Of a stretch of DNA of 64,000 nucleotides, positions 43,651 to 52,988 are shown piece after piece. The DNA comes from Hamadaea sp013361475 (lineage in GTDB: Bacteria > Actinomycetota > Actinomycetes > Mycobacteriales > Micromonosporaceae): NCBI RefSeq assembly GCF_040654195.1, contig NZ_JBFAHM010000009.1:1-64000 (forward strand), in the 5' to 3' direction. The stretch's first letter is position 1. Every line of letters starts with the position of its first letter. Both the position numbers and the translations under genes were made by a program. Below the pieces are notes generated by a model, which was not told the origin of the DNA, ran no database searches, and saw only the letters and a list, made by a program, of their open reading frames with translations.

Positions 43651-45096
43651 ATGCCCGGCCATGAGCCCGCGCGTTACGACCTGGTCGTCGCCACCCACCT
43701 GCTGCCGATCACCGACAGCCCAGACCGCACGGTCGCCTGGCACCACCGCGCCGAAGGGATCTTCGGCGCCGTACCGGAGGTAGCCGACGGCAACGTGGCG
43801 TTCCTCGGCGCACCGTCCGGCCGCTCCCTGCACCGGCCGACAGCAGTCGGCCGGGCATGGCTGCACCCCGCGCACCTGCCCGCACCGGCACGCGCCGGCT
43901 TCCTCACCGGGCACTGCGCACAAAGCCTCGCCCCCACCTTCCACGGTATCGGCCGGCCCACATTCCGGCGGCCATGGGCCGAGGCATACCAGCAGGCCAA
44001 CGAAGTCTTCGCGCACCACATCGCCGAGCTGGCGGCGCCGTCCGCGACGGTCTGGCTGCACGACTACCACCTACTGCTGGCCGCGACACCACTGCGCAGC
44101 CTGCGCCCAGACCTGCACATTGGCATCCAGTTGCACAGCCCGTTCCCGCCGCCGGAACTGCTGATGCGCCTACCCGACCGTGACCAGCTCATCGCAGCAC
44201 TGGCGGACACAGATCTGATCGCGGTAGCTCACCCCCGATCCGCCGACAACCTGAGCGCCGCGATGGCCGGCACACCCCACGACCAGCCACCGACGCGCGT
44301 CATTCCGCTCGGCATCGACGATGCCGGCATTCGGACTTTGGCCGACGACCCGGCTATCCGAAACGACGCCACCCGAATGCGAGCGGCGTTCGGCCACAAC
44401 CCGACGACGTTTCTGTCCATGGGACGGCTGGACGCCGCCCAGGGCATCCTGCAGCGGCTGGACGCCTTTGACGCACTACTGGCCACCGGCCGACTCGACC
44501 CCGCCCGCACGGTGCTGGCGCAGATACTCACCGCATCGGATCGCACCGACGACGCCGTCCAGTTACGCACCCGGATCGAACAGACGATCGCCCGGATCAA
44601 CGGCCGTCACGGCAACGTCGGCCGGCCCGTCGTGCACTACCAGTACCGGTCGGTCGACATGCGCGAAACCGTCGCCCTCTACCTGGCAGCCGACGTCCTC
44701 CTGGCAACCCCGCTCGCGAGCGGAACCGACCTGACCGCCCAGGAATTCGTGGCCGCCCGCACCGATAACACCGGTCGCCTCGTGCTCAGCGAGCTGAACC
44801 CGACCAGCGCACAGCTACCCGAGGCATACAAGGTCAACCCACACGATGTGGAGACCACCATCGCCACCATGGCAACAGCAGCCGCCCACGCCCACACCGC
44901 GTCGCAGGCCATCGCAGCCATGAGGGAGCGCGTCGCCCACAACGACGCCGCGCATCAGACCCGCCAATTCTTGACTGCCGTCAGAAACCCTCTCGAGGTG
45001 ACCTCAGTCCGGCCGGTTCGTCGTCACGGCGTTGATGCCGAGCTGGTTTCGCATAGTCACCGGACGCAAGCACCCACACCGGTTGTGCCGACCTAG
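43651..45096 (+). CDS. Trehalose-6-phosphate synthase-like glycosyltransferase (GT20), degenerate paralog
   Basis: 481 residues from ATG 43651, with GAGGAAGG 7 nt upstream. HDYHLLLAATPLRSLRPDLH keeps the acceptor motif. The donor-side signature is GRLDAAQG (Arg kept, Lys to Gln), and D-G-M-N-L-V is SGTDLTAQE. It lacks the GGL loop. It shares degeneration with the paralog at 37659 but at different residues. Both genes are preceded by a GTCAT box with the same GAGAC spacer, so they are likely co-induced, possibly as partners. Confidence 0.8.
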   Translation: MPGHEPARYDLVVATHLLPITDSPDRTVAWHHRAEGIFGAVPEVADGNVAFLGAPSGRSLHRPTAVGRAWLHPAHLPAPARAGFLTGHCAQSLAPTFHGIGRPTFRRPWAEAYQQANEVFAHHIAELAAPSATVWLHDYHLLLAATPLRSLRPDLHIGIQLHSPFPPPELLMRLPDRDQLIAALADTDLIAVAHPRSADNLSAAMAGTPHDQPPTRVIPLGIDDAGIRTLADDPAIRNDATRMRAAFGHNPTTFLSMGRLDAAQGILQRLDAFDALLATGRLDPARTVLAQILTASDRTDDAVQLRTRIEQTIARINGRHGNVGRPVVHYQYRSVDMRETVALYLAADVLLATPLASGTDLTAQEFVAARTDNTGRLVLSELNPTSAQLPEAYKVNPHDVETTIATMATAAAHAHTASQAIAAMRERVAHNDAAHQTRQFLTAVRNPLEVTSVRPVRRHGVDAELVSHSHRTQAPTPVVPT

Positions 45097-45223
45097 AAGC
45101 CCAGCGCCTCGCACGCACGCCTCGTTCGCGCCGCCGACGACCGTACCGCCCGGTTCCTGGGCCAGACCGGTCCCGACGGTGAGGGCCAGATGTCGAAGGC
45201 CGGTGCACTCCGCCGCCGGGGCG

Positions 45224-45715
45224 TCAGTCCAGGCGCTGGTCCATCCACACCATGTCGCGCACGGAGATGCCGTTGTCCTGCAGATCATCCGGATAGCCGC
45301 GGGCACGGCTGAAGTAGTCGCGTTCGACGTCCCGTAGCCGGAACCCCGCCTTCTGATAGAAGGCCAGTTCACCCACGCCGGAGCTGGCCGTGCCGACCAC
45401 GGCCGACTTCATGCCGCGGCTACGCAGGTCGGACAGGACGGAGGCCAGCATCCGGCGGCCAATCCCCTGGCCCTGCCGCACGGTATCCACAGCGACCGCC
45501 TTCAGCTCCACCACCTCGCCACCCCGTGGTAGCACCAGAACTACACCCAGCGGCACACCATCGGCCGCTTCGAGAACATACAGATCACCATGCTGGTAGT
45601 AGCCGCGGATCTGGTCGGGTGAGTCGTCGGCCAGGCGCAGCAGCGGCAGATACTCGTCGCGTCGCGGCCCGGCCGCTACGATCCGCAGCCGCTCGCCGGT
45701 CACTGGCGTGTCCAT
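45224..45715 (-). CDS. GNAT-family N-acetyltransferase
   Basis: 163 residues from ATG 45715. Acetyl-CoA loop AVDTVRQGQGIGRRMLASVL (Q/R-x-x-G-x-G), preceded by GVVLVLPRGGEVVELKAVA and followed by GTASSGVGELAFYQKAGFRL. Overlaps the next upstream GNAT gene by 16 bp, so a coupled pair. Substrate unknown. Confidence 0.9.
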   Translation of the reverse strand: MDTPVTGERLRIVAAGPRRDEYLPLLRLADDSPDQIRGYYQHGDLYVLEAADGVPLGVVLVLPRGGEVVELKAVAVDTVRQGQGIGRRMLASVLSDLRSRGMKSAVVGTASSGVGELAFYQKAGFRLRDVERDYFSRARGYPDDLQDNGISVRDMVWMDQRLD

Positions 45716-46383
45716 TCCAGCCACCGCCCTAACGGTGTGAAGCCGTGCCGCAGATACATGCCGTCGGCCATCGGCGTGGACTGCAAGGTCGCCGTACACG
45801 CACCTCGGCATCGAGCGTCGGTCAGCGCTGCGGTCAGGACGGCCGTGGCCAGCCCGTGCCCGCGGAACTCCGGCTTGGTGTACACCATCGACACGTACAC
45901 ATCGTAATCGTCGTACTGCAGGACCAAGCCGGACTCGTAGCCGGCGGTGGCGTACGCAAGCAGACCGGGCACGTCTCGCAGCAACACCGGTGGCACTTCG
46001 ATCAGTTCTGCGAACCGGTCGAGGTCGGCGCTGGCGATCACCTGCTTATCCGCCGGCGGCAGTTCGTCGAGGCGGCGCAGCATCGGGCGGGTCGTTTCGG
46101 TGTGTGCGTACCCGTGGGCGGCAATGACCGCGGCGACATCGGGGGCGTCTTCCAGACACCACAGCGCGTGTGGGCCGTGGTCGGAGAACATGTCGGCAGC
46201 CGTGGCGACGACGTCGGGCACCAGAATCACGGCATTGTTGAGATAGACGTACGGGTCGGGAAACCGAGCGACGACATAGCCCGATCCGACCACGACCGAC
46301 GCCCCGGCCTTACGCGCCGCCAGACCTCGCCACGACGCGGTCAGGCTGCGCAGATAGCGGGCGAAATCGCCGTCGCGCATCAC
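45700..46383 (-). CDS. GNAT-family N-acetyltransferase
   Basis: 227 residues. The C-terminal GNAT core has VSMVYTKPEFRGHGLATAVL then STPMADGMYLRHGFTPLGRW. The N-terminal 100 residues form a degenerate second GNAT-like half (YVYLNNAVILVPDVVATAAD), giving a two-lobed protein. It overlaps the following GNAT gene. Confidence 0.88.
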   Translation of the reverse strand: MMRDGDFARYLRSLTASWRGLAARKAGASVVVGSGYVVARFPDPYVYLNNAVILVPDVVATAADMFSDHGPHALWCLEDAPDVAAVIAAHGYAHTETTRPMLRRLDELPPADKQVIASADLDRFAELIEVPPVLLRDVPGLLAYATAGYESGLVLQYDDYDVYVSMVYTKPEFRGHGLATAVLTAALTDARCRGACTATLQSTPMADGMYLRHGFTPLGRWLEWTRQ

Positions 46384-46596
46384 TACCCCTCTCCGGCCGT
46401 ACCTTCATCGCAGCACGCATGGCGGCGTGAATATTCCGCCACATCCCCCACAAGCGGGCCAGTAGGGCGCCCGCCGGACAAGCTACGTCCCCGACTCGTC
46501 GTGAGGAGATGAGGGCCCGCCAGAACCCTGACCGGCCGGATCAACGGTGGGCGCGCCAAAGCCGAGTTCGCGGCTGGGCTACTGCTGTTTGGCAGT

Positions 46597-46974
46597 TCAG
46601 TTGGTGAACGGCTGGAATGCCAGGCGGCCCCACGTAACGAAGGCCGCTGCAGCGAGCAGGGCCAGGCACAAGGCGACATTCTTGTATTGGCCGTAGCGGG
46701 TGTGGGTGATCATCCCTCCGATCATCAGCAGAATCCAGCCGGCGGCAGTCACTGGCACCATCACCGGTGCGATGTCGAGCGCTGCGGGCAGGGTGAGCCC
46801 CGCCGCGGCCAGAATTTCGAGCCATCCGAGGGTTCTGATGAATCCTGTGCTTGCGTTCTTGGTCCAATCCGTTGATGCATCCAGCTTGGACTTGGGAAGG
46901 AATACCTTGGTCGCACCACTGAACAGAGCGAGGCCGGCAAGCAAGCCGGCAACGATCCAAAGGGTGAGGTTCAT
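46597..46974 (-). CDS. DoxX-family membrane protein
   Basis: 125 residues. Four hydrophobic segments; LLAGLALFSGATKVFLPKSK then STGFIRTLGWLEILAAAGLT is the DoxX pattern. Last gene of a run that includes the ECF41 sigma factor and an FAD oxidoreductase, consistent with a redox-type role. Confidence 0.85.
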   Translation of the reverse strand: MNLTLWIVAGLLAGLALFSGATKVFLPKSKLDASTDWTKNASTGFIRTLGWLEILAAAGLTLPAALDIAPVMVPVTAAGWILLMIGGMITHTRYGQYKNVALCLALLAAAAFVTWGRLAFQPFTN

Positions 46975-47107
46975 GAACTTCCTTTCGAAGAAGGGCGGCT
47001 TGAGCTGTCGGACGGCCCGACCAGCCAGTCATGACCGTCGGCCGCCAGACAATGCCGTTCATCGGCCTCCCTGGCGGCTTCCCCCGGGTCATGGTCCGAT
47101 TTGGGAT

Positions 47108-48140
47108 TTACGCTCGCTGATGCTCCTTTCGAGGTGCGCGTTCGGGGTTCGAGGCGGCGCTGTGCGCGCGCAGGCCGCCGATCAGGCATAGCAATGCGCC
47201 AAGTGCGGCCCAGACGACCAGGACACTGACGGCGGGGGTAGCGCCGCGCCCGTCGAAGAAGGCGGTCGATCGCAGTAACCGACCACCCGCCCCGGGCGGC
47301 AGCAGTTGCCCGAGCGCGCCGGACCAGCCAGGCAGCATTTCGGGGGCGGTGGCCGTCCCAGAGAGCGGATTGCCGATGAGCATCATGATCACGGCACCGG
47401 TCCCGATTCCGGAGTATCCGAACACCGATTCGAGCCCGAGGACGGTCAGGGAGACCGCCGCGATGCTCAACGCGACGGCACCGGCATTCGCGGGGTAGGA
47501 GCCGCTGAGCGAGCCGAACCAGAACTGCAGAATCCCCGCCACAGCTAGGCCGCCGGTTACCGCGGAGGCCAGTGCCCCGGCGACGCGGCGGCCGGTGCCG
47601 CGCACGAGCCTGGTCAGCAGCACCGCGGCGAGCAGGCCACCCATCACCGGCGGCAGGGCCCCGGCGGACAGACCGGCGCCGCGCGGGTCGTCGGCGGGGC
47701 AAGGCGGCGAGGTCGCGGACCTCCACGGGCGGGCCAGCATTGGCGTCTTGTCGCAGTCCGGTCGCCATGGTCTGCAGGGTTTGAGCGACCGCGGTGCTGG
47801 CAGCGGAGGCGACCATGACCTGCGGCGTGCTGGAGCTGAGATCTATGGCTCCGTATACCTGCCGATCGCGGATAAGTTCTTCCGCGCTCGCGGTATCGGC
47901 GACCTCGGTGATGTCGAAGCCGCCCGGCACACGCTGCTCGAGCGCGGTCCGGACCTGGGCGACCGCGGCGGTCGGCCCGGCGACGGCAATGGGCACGTCA
48001 TGCACCGAGGACCGTACCGACGGCCAGGCGAATGCGATGAGCAACACGCTGGTGATCGTCGTGAGCAGGACAACCGCTGCGGCCATGGTCGGCCATCGCG
48101 ACGCAAGTGGGTCAGTGGCGAGCGGTGCCGGCGTGGTCAT
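47108..48140 (-). pseudogene. ABC-2/YhgE-type membrane protein, frameshifted
   Basis: Starts at ATG 48140: a TM helix (AAAVVLLTTITSVLLIAFAW), then an extracytoplasmic domain like that of YhgE/Pip or ABC-2 proteins (VPIAVAGPTAAVAQVRTALE, VYGAIDLSSSTPQVMVASAA). At the CCCC run (plus strand GGGG 47696-47699) the frame changes from LAALP-RRRP to ADDPRGAGLSAGALPPVMGG, which carries six TM helices to the TGA at 47108. Removing one C gives about 344 residues. The lesion is in a homopolymer, so the gene may be intact in reality. Confidence 0.75.
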
Positions 48141-48175
48141 GTCTTCTCCCTTAACGGTCGGGTCGTGGGCCGGTG

Positions 48176-49111
48176 TCAGCGCAGGGTCAGTGGGGTTTCG
48201 GTGTCGATGTGGGTCAGCTTGTTCGGGTTGCGGACGAAGTAGAGACCGGTAATGCGCCCGTCCTCGACTCGCATCGCGATGACGCCGTCGAGGTGCCCAT
48301 CGACATGCATCGCCAGCGCGGGGCTGCCATTGATCGCGGTCGGCTCGACGGTGATCGCAACGTCGTGCCTGGCGAGACCCCTGACCATGAACCGCGCCAC
48401 CTTGTCCGCGCCGATGACGGGCCGTGGGGTGGCCTGCTTGATGCCGCCGCCGTCGCTGATCGCCACCACGTCGGGGGCGAGTACGTCGAGTAGGCCCTGA
48501 AGGTCCCGGGTCTTCAGCGCGCGCCGGAACGCTTCGACAGCCGCTTTCGCCTCGCGCGCGGTGACCGCGCGGCGCGGCCGGCGGGCTTCGACGTGGCGGC
48601 GTGCGCGGTGGGCGATCTGATGCACAGCGGCGGGGGATTTCTCCACCGCGGCCGCGATCTCGTCATAGCCCAACCCGAACGCTTCGCGCAGCACGAATAC
48701 TGCTCGTTCGGTGGGGGTCAAGGTTTCGAGCACGACCATCAGCCCCATCGACACGCTTTCGGCAAGTTCCACATCGGCGGCCACATCCGGCGCTGTGAGC
48801 AGTGGCTCCGGCAGCCAGGCGCCCACATACGCCTCTCGGCGGCGCTTCGCTGAACGCAGCCGGTTGAGCGCCTGCCGGGTGGTGATACGAACCAGGTAGG
48901 CGCGCGGGTCCTCGACGTGCGCCGCCTCGACGCCGACCCAGCGCAACCAGGTTTCCTGCAGGACGTCGTCGGCGTCTGCCGCGGATCCGAGCATCTCGTA
49001 AGCGACCGTGAACAGCAGATTGCGGTGCGCGACAAACACTTCTGTCGCCGCGAGCGTGGCGTGCTCGCCCTCGCCCGGCTGGGGCGCGCCGGATTCACCG
49101 GTCGTGTGCAT
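48176..49111 (-). CDS. sigJ: ECF41-family sigma factor (SigJ-like)
   Basis: 311 residues from ATG 49111, with AGGAGAG upstream. Sigma region 2 is LLFTVAYEMLGSAADADDVL then QETWLRW; region 4 is TPTERAVFVLREAFGLGYDE. A SnoaL-like C-terminal domain contains SDGGGIKQA and ends with FVRNPNKLTHID, the N-P-D/N-K-L motif used by ECF41 factors for self-regulation without an anti-sigma. ECF41 genes normally control a neighbouring oxidoreductase or carboxymuconolactone-decarboxylase gene; here the FAD oxidoreductase is adjacent with a matching promoter. Confidence 0.93.
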   Translation of the reverse strand: MHTTGESGAPQPGEGEHATLAATEVFVAHRNLLFTVAYEMLGSAADADDVLQETWLRWVGVEAAHVEDPRAYLVRITTRQALNRLRSAKRRREAYVGAWLPEPLLTAPDVAADVELAESVSMGLMVVLETLTPTERAVFVLREAFGLGYDEIAAAVEKSPAAVHQIAHRARRHVEARRPRRAVTAREAKAAVEAFRRALKTRDLQGLLDVLAPDVVAISDGGGIKQATPRPVIGADKVARFMVRGLARHDVAITVEPTAINGSPALAMHVDGHLDGVIAMRVEDGRITGLYFVRNPNKLTHIDTETPLTLR

Positions 49112-49218
49112 GATTGCTCTCCTGGCGGTGGTCATGGGCCGGCATCGGCCGCACGAGATGCGGCGTACTCGATCCAAACGCTGCTGACCGTGCCACTGGC
49201 GACGGCGGCATACCGGCC

Positions 49219-50409
49219 CTACACGCCCGCTGTCGTCACGTTCTCATTGCGAGCACGTAGCAGGGCGGGCCGGTGTTCGCCATCGGTCGGCCAATGGTGT
49301 GAGCCCGGCTTGTGCGCCTCGGTCATCAGGTGCTTGACGCTGGCGGCGCAGGAGAACTCCTTGAGCTTGCGGCCCAGAAACCCGGTGAAGTACAGCCGCT
49401 TTGCCGTGTCGTCCTTGTGAAGGAGTTGGAAAATCCCGGCACCGCGGCCGAAGCTGAAGCACATGGCCTGGAATGCCAAGTTGATCGGCGCCGGCCTTTT
49501 GCCGGCGATCCGGGCCAGCACCGTGTCGGCGGCGTGGGCACCCAGGCATCCGGCAATGTAGGCACTCATCCGGAACGGCAGGTCCGATGGCGCCGACGCG
49601 TCACCGGCCGCAACGATGCGGTCGCTGTCGATGCTGGTCAGTGTCTCGTCGGTGAGCAGCCGCCCGACGGCGTCGGTGCGCAACCCGCTGCGGTCGGCCA
49701 GATCGGGCACACCGAAACCCGCAGCCCAAATGGTCACCTGGCTCGCCAGCGTGCGGCCGTCACCGAGCTCCACGGTTCCCGACCTCACTGCGGTGACCGA
49801 CGTAGCTGGCCCTTCGATCACCTCGACACCGAGTTTGGTGAGGTATGTGCGGGCTGTGCGCCGAGCGCTGGGGTGCAGATACGGGCCGACGACTGCGCCG
49901 CAGACCAACCTGACGCTGCGACCCTGTTCGGCGAGTTCTGCAGCGGTCTCGACACCAACCGGGCCGCCCCCGACGACCGTCACCATGGCCGTCATAGGCG
50001 TGTCGAGGAGCACCGACCGCAGCCGCCGTGCGGCCTCCCAAGTCGCGACCGGATAGGCGAATTCGGCCGCGCCCGGCACCCGCGGGCTGCCACTGAGGCT
50101 GCCTACCGCGTAGATCAGGTAGTCATAGCCGACGCTGCCACGGTCGGCAAGAGTCACCGTGCGCCCGGCCACGTCGATCCGCGTCGCGTTGTCGACCACC
50201 AGGTCGACTCCCTCGGCGAGTACCTCCTGATAGTCGACGGCCGCATCGTGGGTCCCGCCCACGAACTGGTGCAGCCGCAACCTCGGTACGAAGACCCCTC
50301 GCGGATTGACTACGGTTACCGTCACGTCGTCGCGCTGCCTCATACGATTGGCCGCCATTACTCCGGCGTATCCGCCGCCGATCACGACTACCTCAGTTCT
50401 CGTGCCCAC
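49219..50409 (-). CDS. NDH-2-like FAD-dependent NAD(P)H oxidoreductase
   Basis: 396 residues from GTG 50409, with AAGGGAGA upstream. N-terminal FAD Rossmann motif VVVIGGGYAGVMAANRM; second NAD(P) Rossmann VTVVGGGPVGVETAAELAEQ; VIWAAGF and RIVAAGDASAP are the FAD-binding ATG/GD motifs. It lacks an obvious C-terminal membrane helix. Likely oxidises NADH with a quinone or similar acceptor. Probable ECF41 target (COE-type partner). Confidence 0.9.
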   Translation of the reverse strand: MGTRTEVVVIGGGYAGVMAANRMRQRDDVTVTVVNPRGVFVPRLRLHQFVGGTHDAAVDYQEVLAEGVDLVVDNATRIDVAGRTVTLADRGSVGYDYLIYAVGSLSGSPRVPGAAEFAYPVATWEAARRLRSVLLDTPMTAMVTVVGGGPVGVETAAELAEQGRSVRLVCGAVVGPYLHPSARRTARTYLTKLGVEVIEGPATSVTAVRSGTVELGDGRTLASQVTIWAAGFGVPDLADRSGLRTDAVGRLLTDETLTSIDSDRIVAAGDASAPSDLPFRMSAYIAGCLGAHAADTVLARIAGKRPAPINLAFQAMCFSFGRGAGIFQLLHKDDTAKRLYFTGFLGRKLKEFSCAASVKHLMTEAHKPGSHHWPTDGEHRPALLRARNENVTTAGV

Positions 50410-50443
50410 GATGTCTCCCTTGATCCGTGTAGCTCGAGAACAA

Positions 50444-50470
50444 GACACCACGTCAACGAACCTCCTGACA
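50444..50470 (-). promoter_or_regulatory. ECF41-type promoter upstream of the oxidoreductase
   Basis: Minus strand TGTCAGG, 16 bp, then TGTC; the family consensus is TGTCACA-N16-CGTC. It places a start site about 27 nt from the GTG start. Confidence 0.55.
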
Positions 50471-51008
50471 TACTGTGAAGCAGATCACAAGCGGGTCGGG
50501 GTACGGTTCGCGCGCAGCCGACCACCGATCGTTTCGGCGGGATGCGGTCGCCTTCACCGCGGTTATGGGTGCGTCCGCCTCAGGCAAGTGTCGCCCGCTA
50601 CGGTGCGCGGCCAGGCTCGGCCGCGCCGACAACGCCGGGTACGCCAGACCGCGCAGGAGCTCGGCGAGTTGGCCGAGGACCTGTGGGCCACCCAAGGCTG
50701 GTCCGGTGACCAAATCGGGTGCTCCTCGCCCGGCCGGCGGTCGTCAGTCTGTCCGCCGAACGGTGACTCGCCTTATCAACCTTGCATCGATGGGCTGACG
50801 CGCTGCGGGGTGCATTCTCCGTGTGCACCCGGCACCCGAGTTTCGATCTGCCACGGCTCGTCGGGCCCAAGTCCTGTGACGCGCTCGGGACTGCCGAAAT
50901 GTTCCAGGGTTACCCGCCGCCGATCGCAGCCACAGGCAAGCCCGATCCTCTGAACCGCCCGCGTGCCGTGCGCCAAGCGCAGTCGACCATGGCGATCTTG
51001 TCGGGTAA
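50471..51008. other. About 540-bp gap without a convincing gene
   Basis: Frames here are Arg/Ala/Pro-rich shadows with no family-like sequence. It separates the minus-strand sigma operon from the plus-strand antiporter operon. Confidence 0.5.
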
Positions 51009-51072
51009 GGTGGGCCTTGGTGTGCCGGGAAGTCTGGTCGGCGACGTGTCGATCGACCCGAAGGGGCCCACC
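51009..51072 (+). ncRNA. Structured leader 1, candidate cation-responsive riboswitch (nhaA-I/Li+-like)
   Basis: An 8-bp closing helix GGTGGGCC / GGCCCACC (51009-51016, 51065-51072) encloses GCCGGGAAGTCTGGTCGGC (51024-51042), itself a short stem GCCG/CGGC around GGAAGTCTGGT. The same core appears in front of the CBS-antiporter pair and of the CPA1 antiporter. It sits 73 nt before a cation antiporter. Assignment to nhaA-I is from context, not from a model match. Confidence 0.6.
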
Positions 51073-51144
51073 GATGTCTGCCTGCCGCCGCACTCCGGCT
51101 AGCCCTGTCTTTCTCACTGCCGCTGTTCGCGCGGGGGTGGTGCC

Positions 51145-52443
51145 ATGAGTGTCACCGCCTGGCTCGCCGTTGCCGTATTCGTCGCCGCCTACGTGTTGAT
51201 CGCGACCGAATGGGTTCATCGGATCGCGGCCGCGCTCGGCGGAGCGGTGCTGATGTTCATCATCGGGGCCACCGATCCTGAGCACGCGTTCTTCTCCGAG
51301 CACGCCGGCATCGACTGGAACGTGCTGGTCCTGCTGCTCGGGATGATGATCATCGTTGCGGTGCTCAAACGGACCGGCGTGTTCGAGTACGTGGCGATCT
51401 GGGCGGTCAAACGCGCCCATGGCCGGCCCTTCCGGGTGATGGCGATCCTGGTCGTGGTCACCGCGCTGGCGTCGGCGGTGCTGGACAATGTCACCACGGT
51501 GCTGCTGATCGCGCCGGTGACGTTCCTGGTGTGCCAGCGGCTGGCGGTGCCGGTCGCCCCGTATTTGATCGCTGAGGCGCTAGCGTCGAATATCGGCGGC
51601 GCCGCGACCTTGGTCGGCGACCCGCCGAACATCATCATCGCCAGCCGAGCGGGCCTGTCCTACAACGACTTCCTGATCCACATGGCACCGATCGTGACGC
51701 TGCTTCTGGTCGTGTTCATGGTGTTGTGCCGGTGGCTGTTTCGCCGCGCGTTCGTCTACGACTCGCACCGTGCCGAGGCGGTCATGCGGTTGCGGGAACG
51801 CGACGCGCTGCGCGATGGCCGGCTGCTGACCATCAGCCTGGTCGTGCTGGCCGCGGTCACGCTTGGTTTCGCGTTGCACTCGGTGCTGCATCTGCAGCCG
51901 TCGGTGGTCGCGATCTCCGGGGCGCTGATCTTGCTGGCGGCGTCCCGGCTGGACGCCGACGAGGTCGCCCGCGACGTCGAGTGGCCGACGTTGATCTTCT
52001 TCGCAGGATTGTTCGTGATGGTCGGCGCACTGGTCGCCACCGGGGTGATCGACACGGTGTCCCAGGCGGCCGCCGACGCGGTCGACGGCCGGATGTGGCT
52101 GGCGACCATGCTGCTGTTGTGGGGATCGGCGCTGCTGTCGGCGATCGTCGACAACATCCCCTACGTGGCGACCATGAGCCCGGTCGTGGCCGACCTGGTC
52201 GACGCCACCGGGGGCGGGTCGCAGTCGCAGGTGCTGTGGTGGTCGCTCGCGCTGGGAGCAGACCTCGGCGGCAATGCCACAGCCGTGGGCGCGTCGGCGA
52301 ACGTGGTCATCCTCGGGCTGGCCGAACGAGCGGGCAAGCGGATCTCGTTCTGGGAGTTCACCAAGTACGGCCTGGTGGTAGCGGTGGTGACCATCGCGTT
52401 GTGTGTGCCGTATCTGTGGCTGCGCTACTTCGCGTTCGCCTGA
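51145..52443 (+). CDS. ArsB/NhaD-type (IT superfamily) cation antiporter
   Basis: 432 residues from ATG 51145. About 11-12 TM helices. The repeated signature ILASAVLDNVTTVLLIAP-like (SAVLDNVTTVLLIAPVTFLV) and LLSAIVDNIPYVATMSPVVA each carry the D-N of the ion-translocation hairpin. LVGDPPNIIIASRAGLSYND and GGNATAVGASANVVIL are further IT-superfamily motifs. Close paralog of 52985. Together with the leader this suggests Na+/Li+/H+ antiport. Confidence 0.92.
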   Translation: MSVTAWLAVAVFVAAYVLIATEWVHRIAAALGGAVLMFIIGATDPEHAFFSEHAGIDWNVLVLLLGMMIIVAVLKRTGVFEYVAIWAVKRAHGRPFRVMAILVVVTALASAVLDNVTTVLLIAPVTFLVCQRLAVPVAPYLIAEALASNIGGAATLVGDPPNIIIASRAGLSYNDFLIHMAPIVTLLLVVFMVLCRWLFRRAFVYDSHRAEAVMRLRERDALRDGRLLTISLVVLAAVTLGFALHSVLHLQPSVVAISGALILLAASRLDADEVARDVEWPTLIFFAGLFVMVGALVATGVIDTVSQAAADAVDGRMWLATMLLLWGSALLSAIVDNIPYVATMSPVVADLVDATGGGSQSQVLWWSLALGADLGGNATAVGASANVVILGLAERAGKRISFWEFTKYGLVVAVVTIALCVPYLWLRYFAFA

Positions 52444-52484
52444 ACCTCATGATCGCCAGCCAGGTCGGGCCGCATATGCTGGGA

Positions 52485-52530
52485 CGGGTGCGGCGGGAAG
52501 TCTGGTCGGCAGACGTGTGATTCACCGATA
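52485..52530 (+). ncRNA. Structured leader 2, candidate cation-responsive riboswitch
   Basis: Core GGCGGGAAGTCTGGTCGGC at 52492-52510, one mismatch to leaders 1 and 3. Outer pairing is weak (GGTG / CACC). It lies 18 nt before the CBS gene, so it could control that gene's translation. Confidence 0.5.
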
Positions 52531-52547
52531 GTCATGGGAGGCTCATC

Positions 52548-52988
52548 ATGCGCGCAGCCGATCTCGCCGTCCCCTATCCGACGGTGACCCTTGCGACGCC
52601 GGCCATCGAGGCGGCCCGGATCCTGGCCGACGCCGACCTGCCGGGGCTGATCGTCATCGACGACCTTGGCCGGCCGTTTGCGGTGCTGCCCGGAACGCAG
52701 GTGCTGCGGCTGGCGGTGCCGTCCTATTGCCAGGACGATCCCGCGTTGACGCACATGATCGATGAGGCGGCGGCGGATGTGTTCGTCCGGGAACTCGGCG
52801 ACCGCACCGTGCGGGAGTTGCTGCCGCCGCAGCCGCATGAGCTACCGGTCGTCTCACCGGACGCGACCGCCCTGGAGATAGCCGCGTTGATGGCCCGGAC
52901 TCGCAGCCCGCTGGTGGCGGTCGTGGACGGTCAGCTGCTCGGTGCGGTGACGCTGCACGCGCTGCTGGACCGGGTCCTGCCTGTATGA
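52548..52988 (+). CDS. CBS-domain protein
   Basis: 146 residues from ATG 52548, with GGGAGG upstream. Two CBS repeats: IEAARILADADLPGLIVIDD and ALEIAALMARTRSPLVAVVD, each followed by a hydrophobic helix (FAVLPGTQVLRLA, LLGAVTLHALLDRV). Binds nucleotides in relatives. The stop overlaps the second antiporter's start by ATGA, so it may sense energy state or c-di-AMP and gate that antiporter. Confidence 0.9.
   Translation: MRAADLAVPYPTVTLATPAIEAARILADADLPGLIVIDDLGRPFAVLPGTQVLRLAVPSYCQDDPALTHMIDEAAADVFVRELGDRTVRELLPPQPHELPVVSPDATALEIAALMARTRSPLVAVVDGQLLGAVTLHALLDRVLPV

Noticed and set aside
49312..50478. 388-codon plus-strand frame opposite the FAD oxidoreductase
   Set aside because: Rossmann motifs are clear on the minus strand; the plus frame has none.
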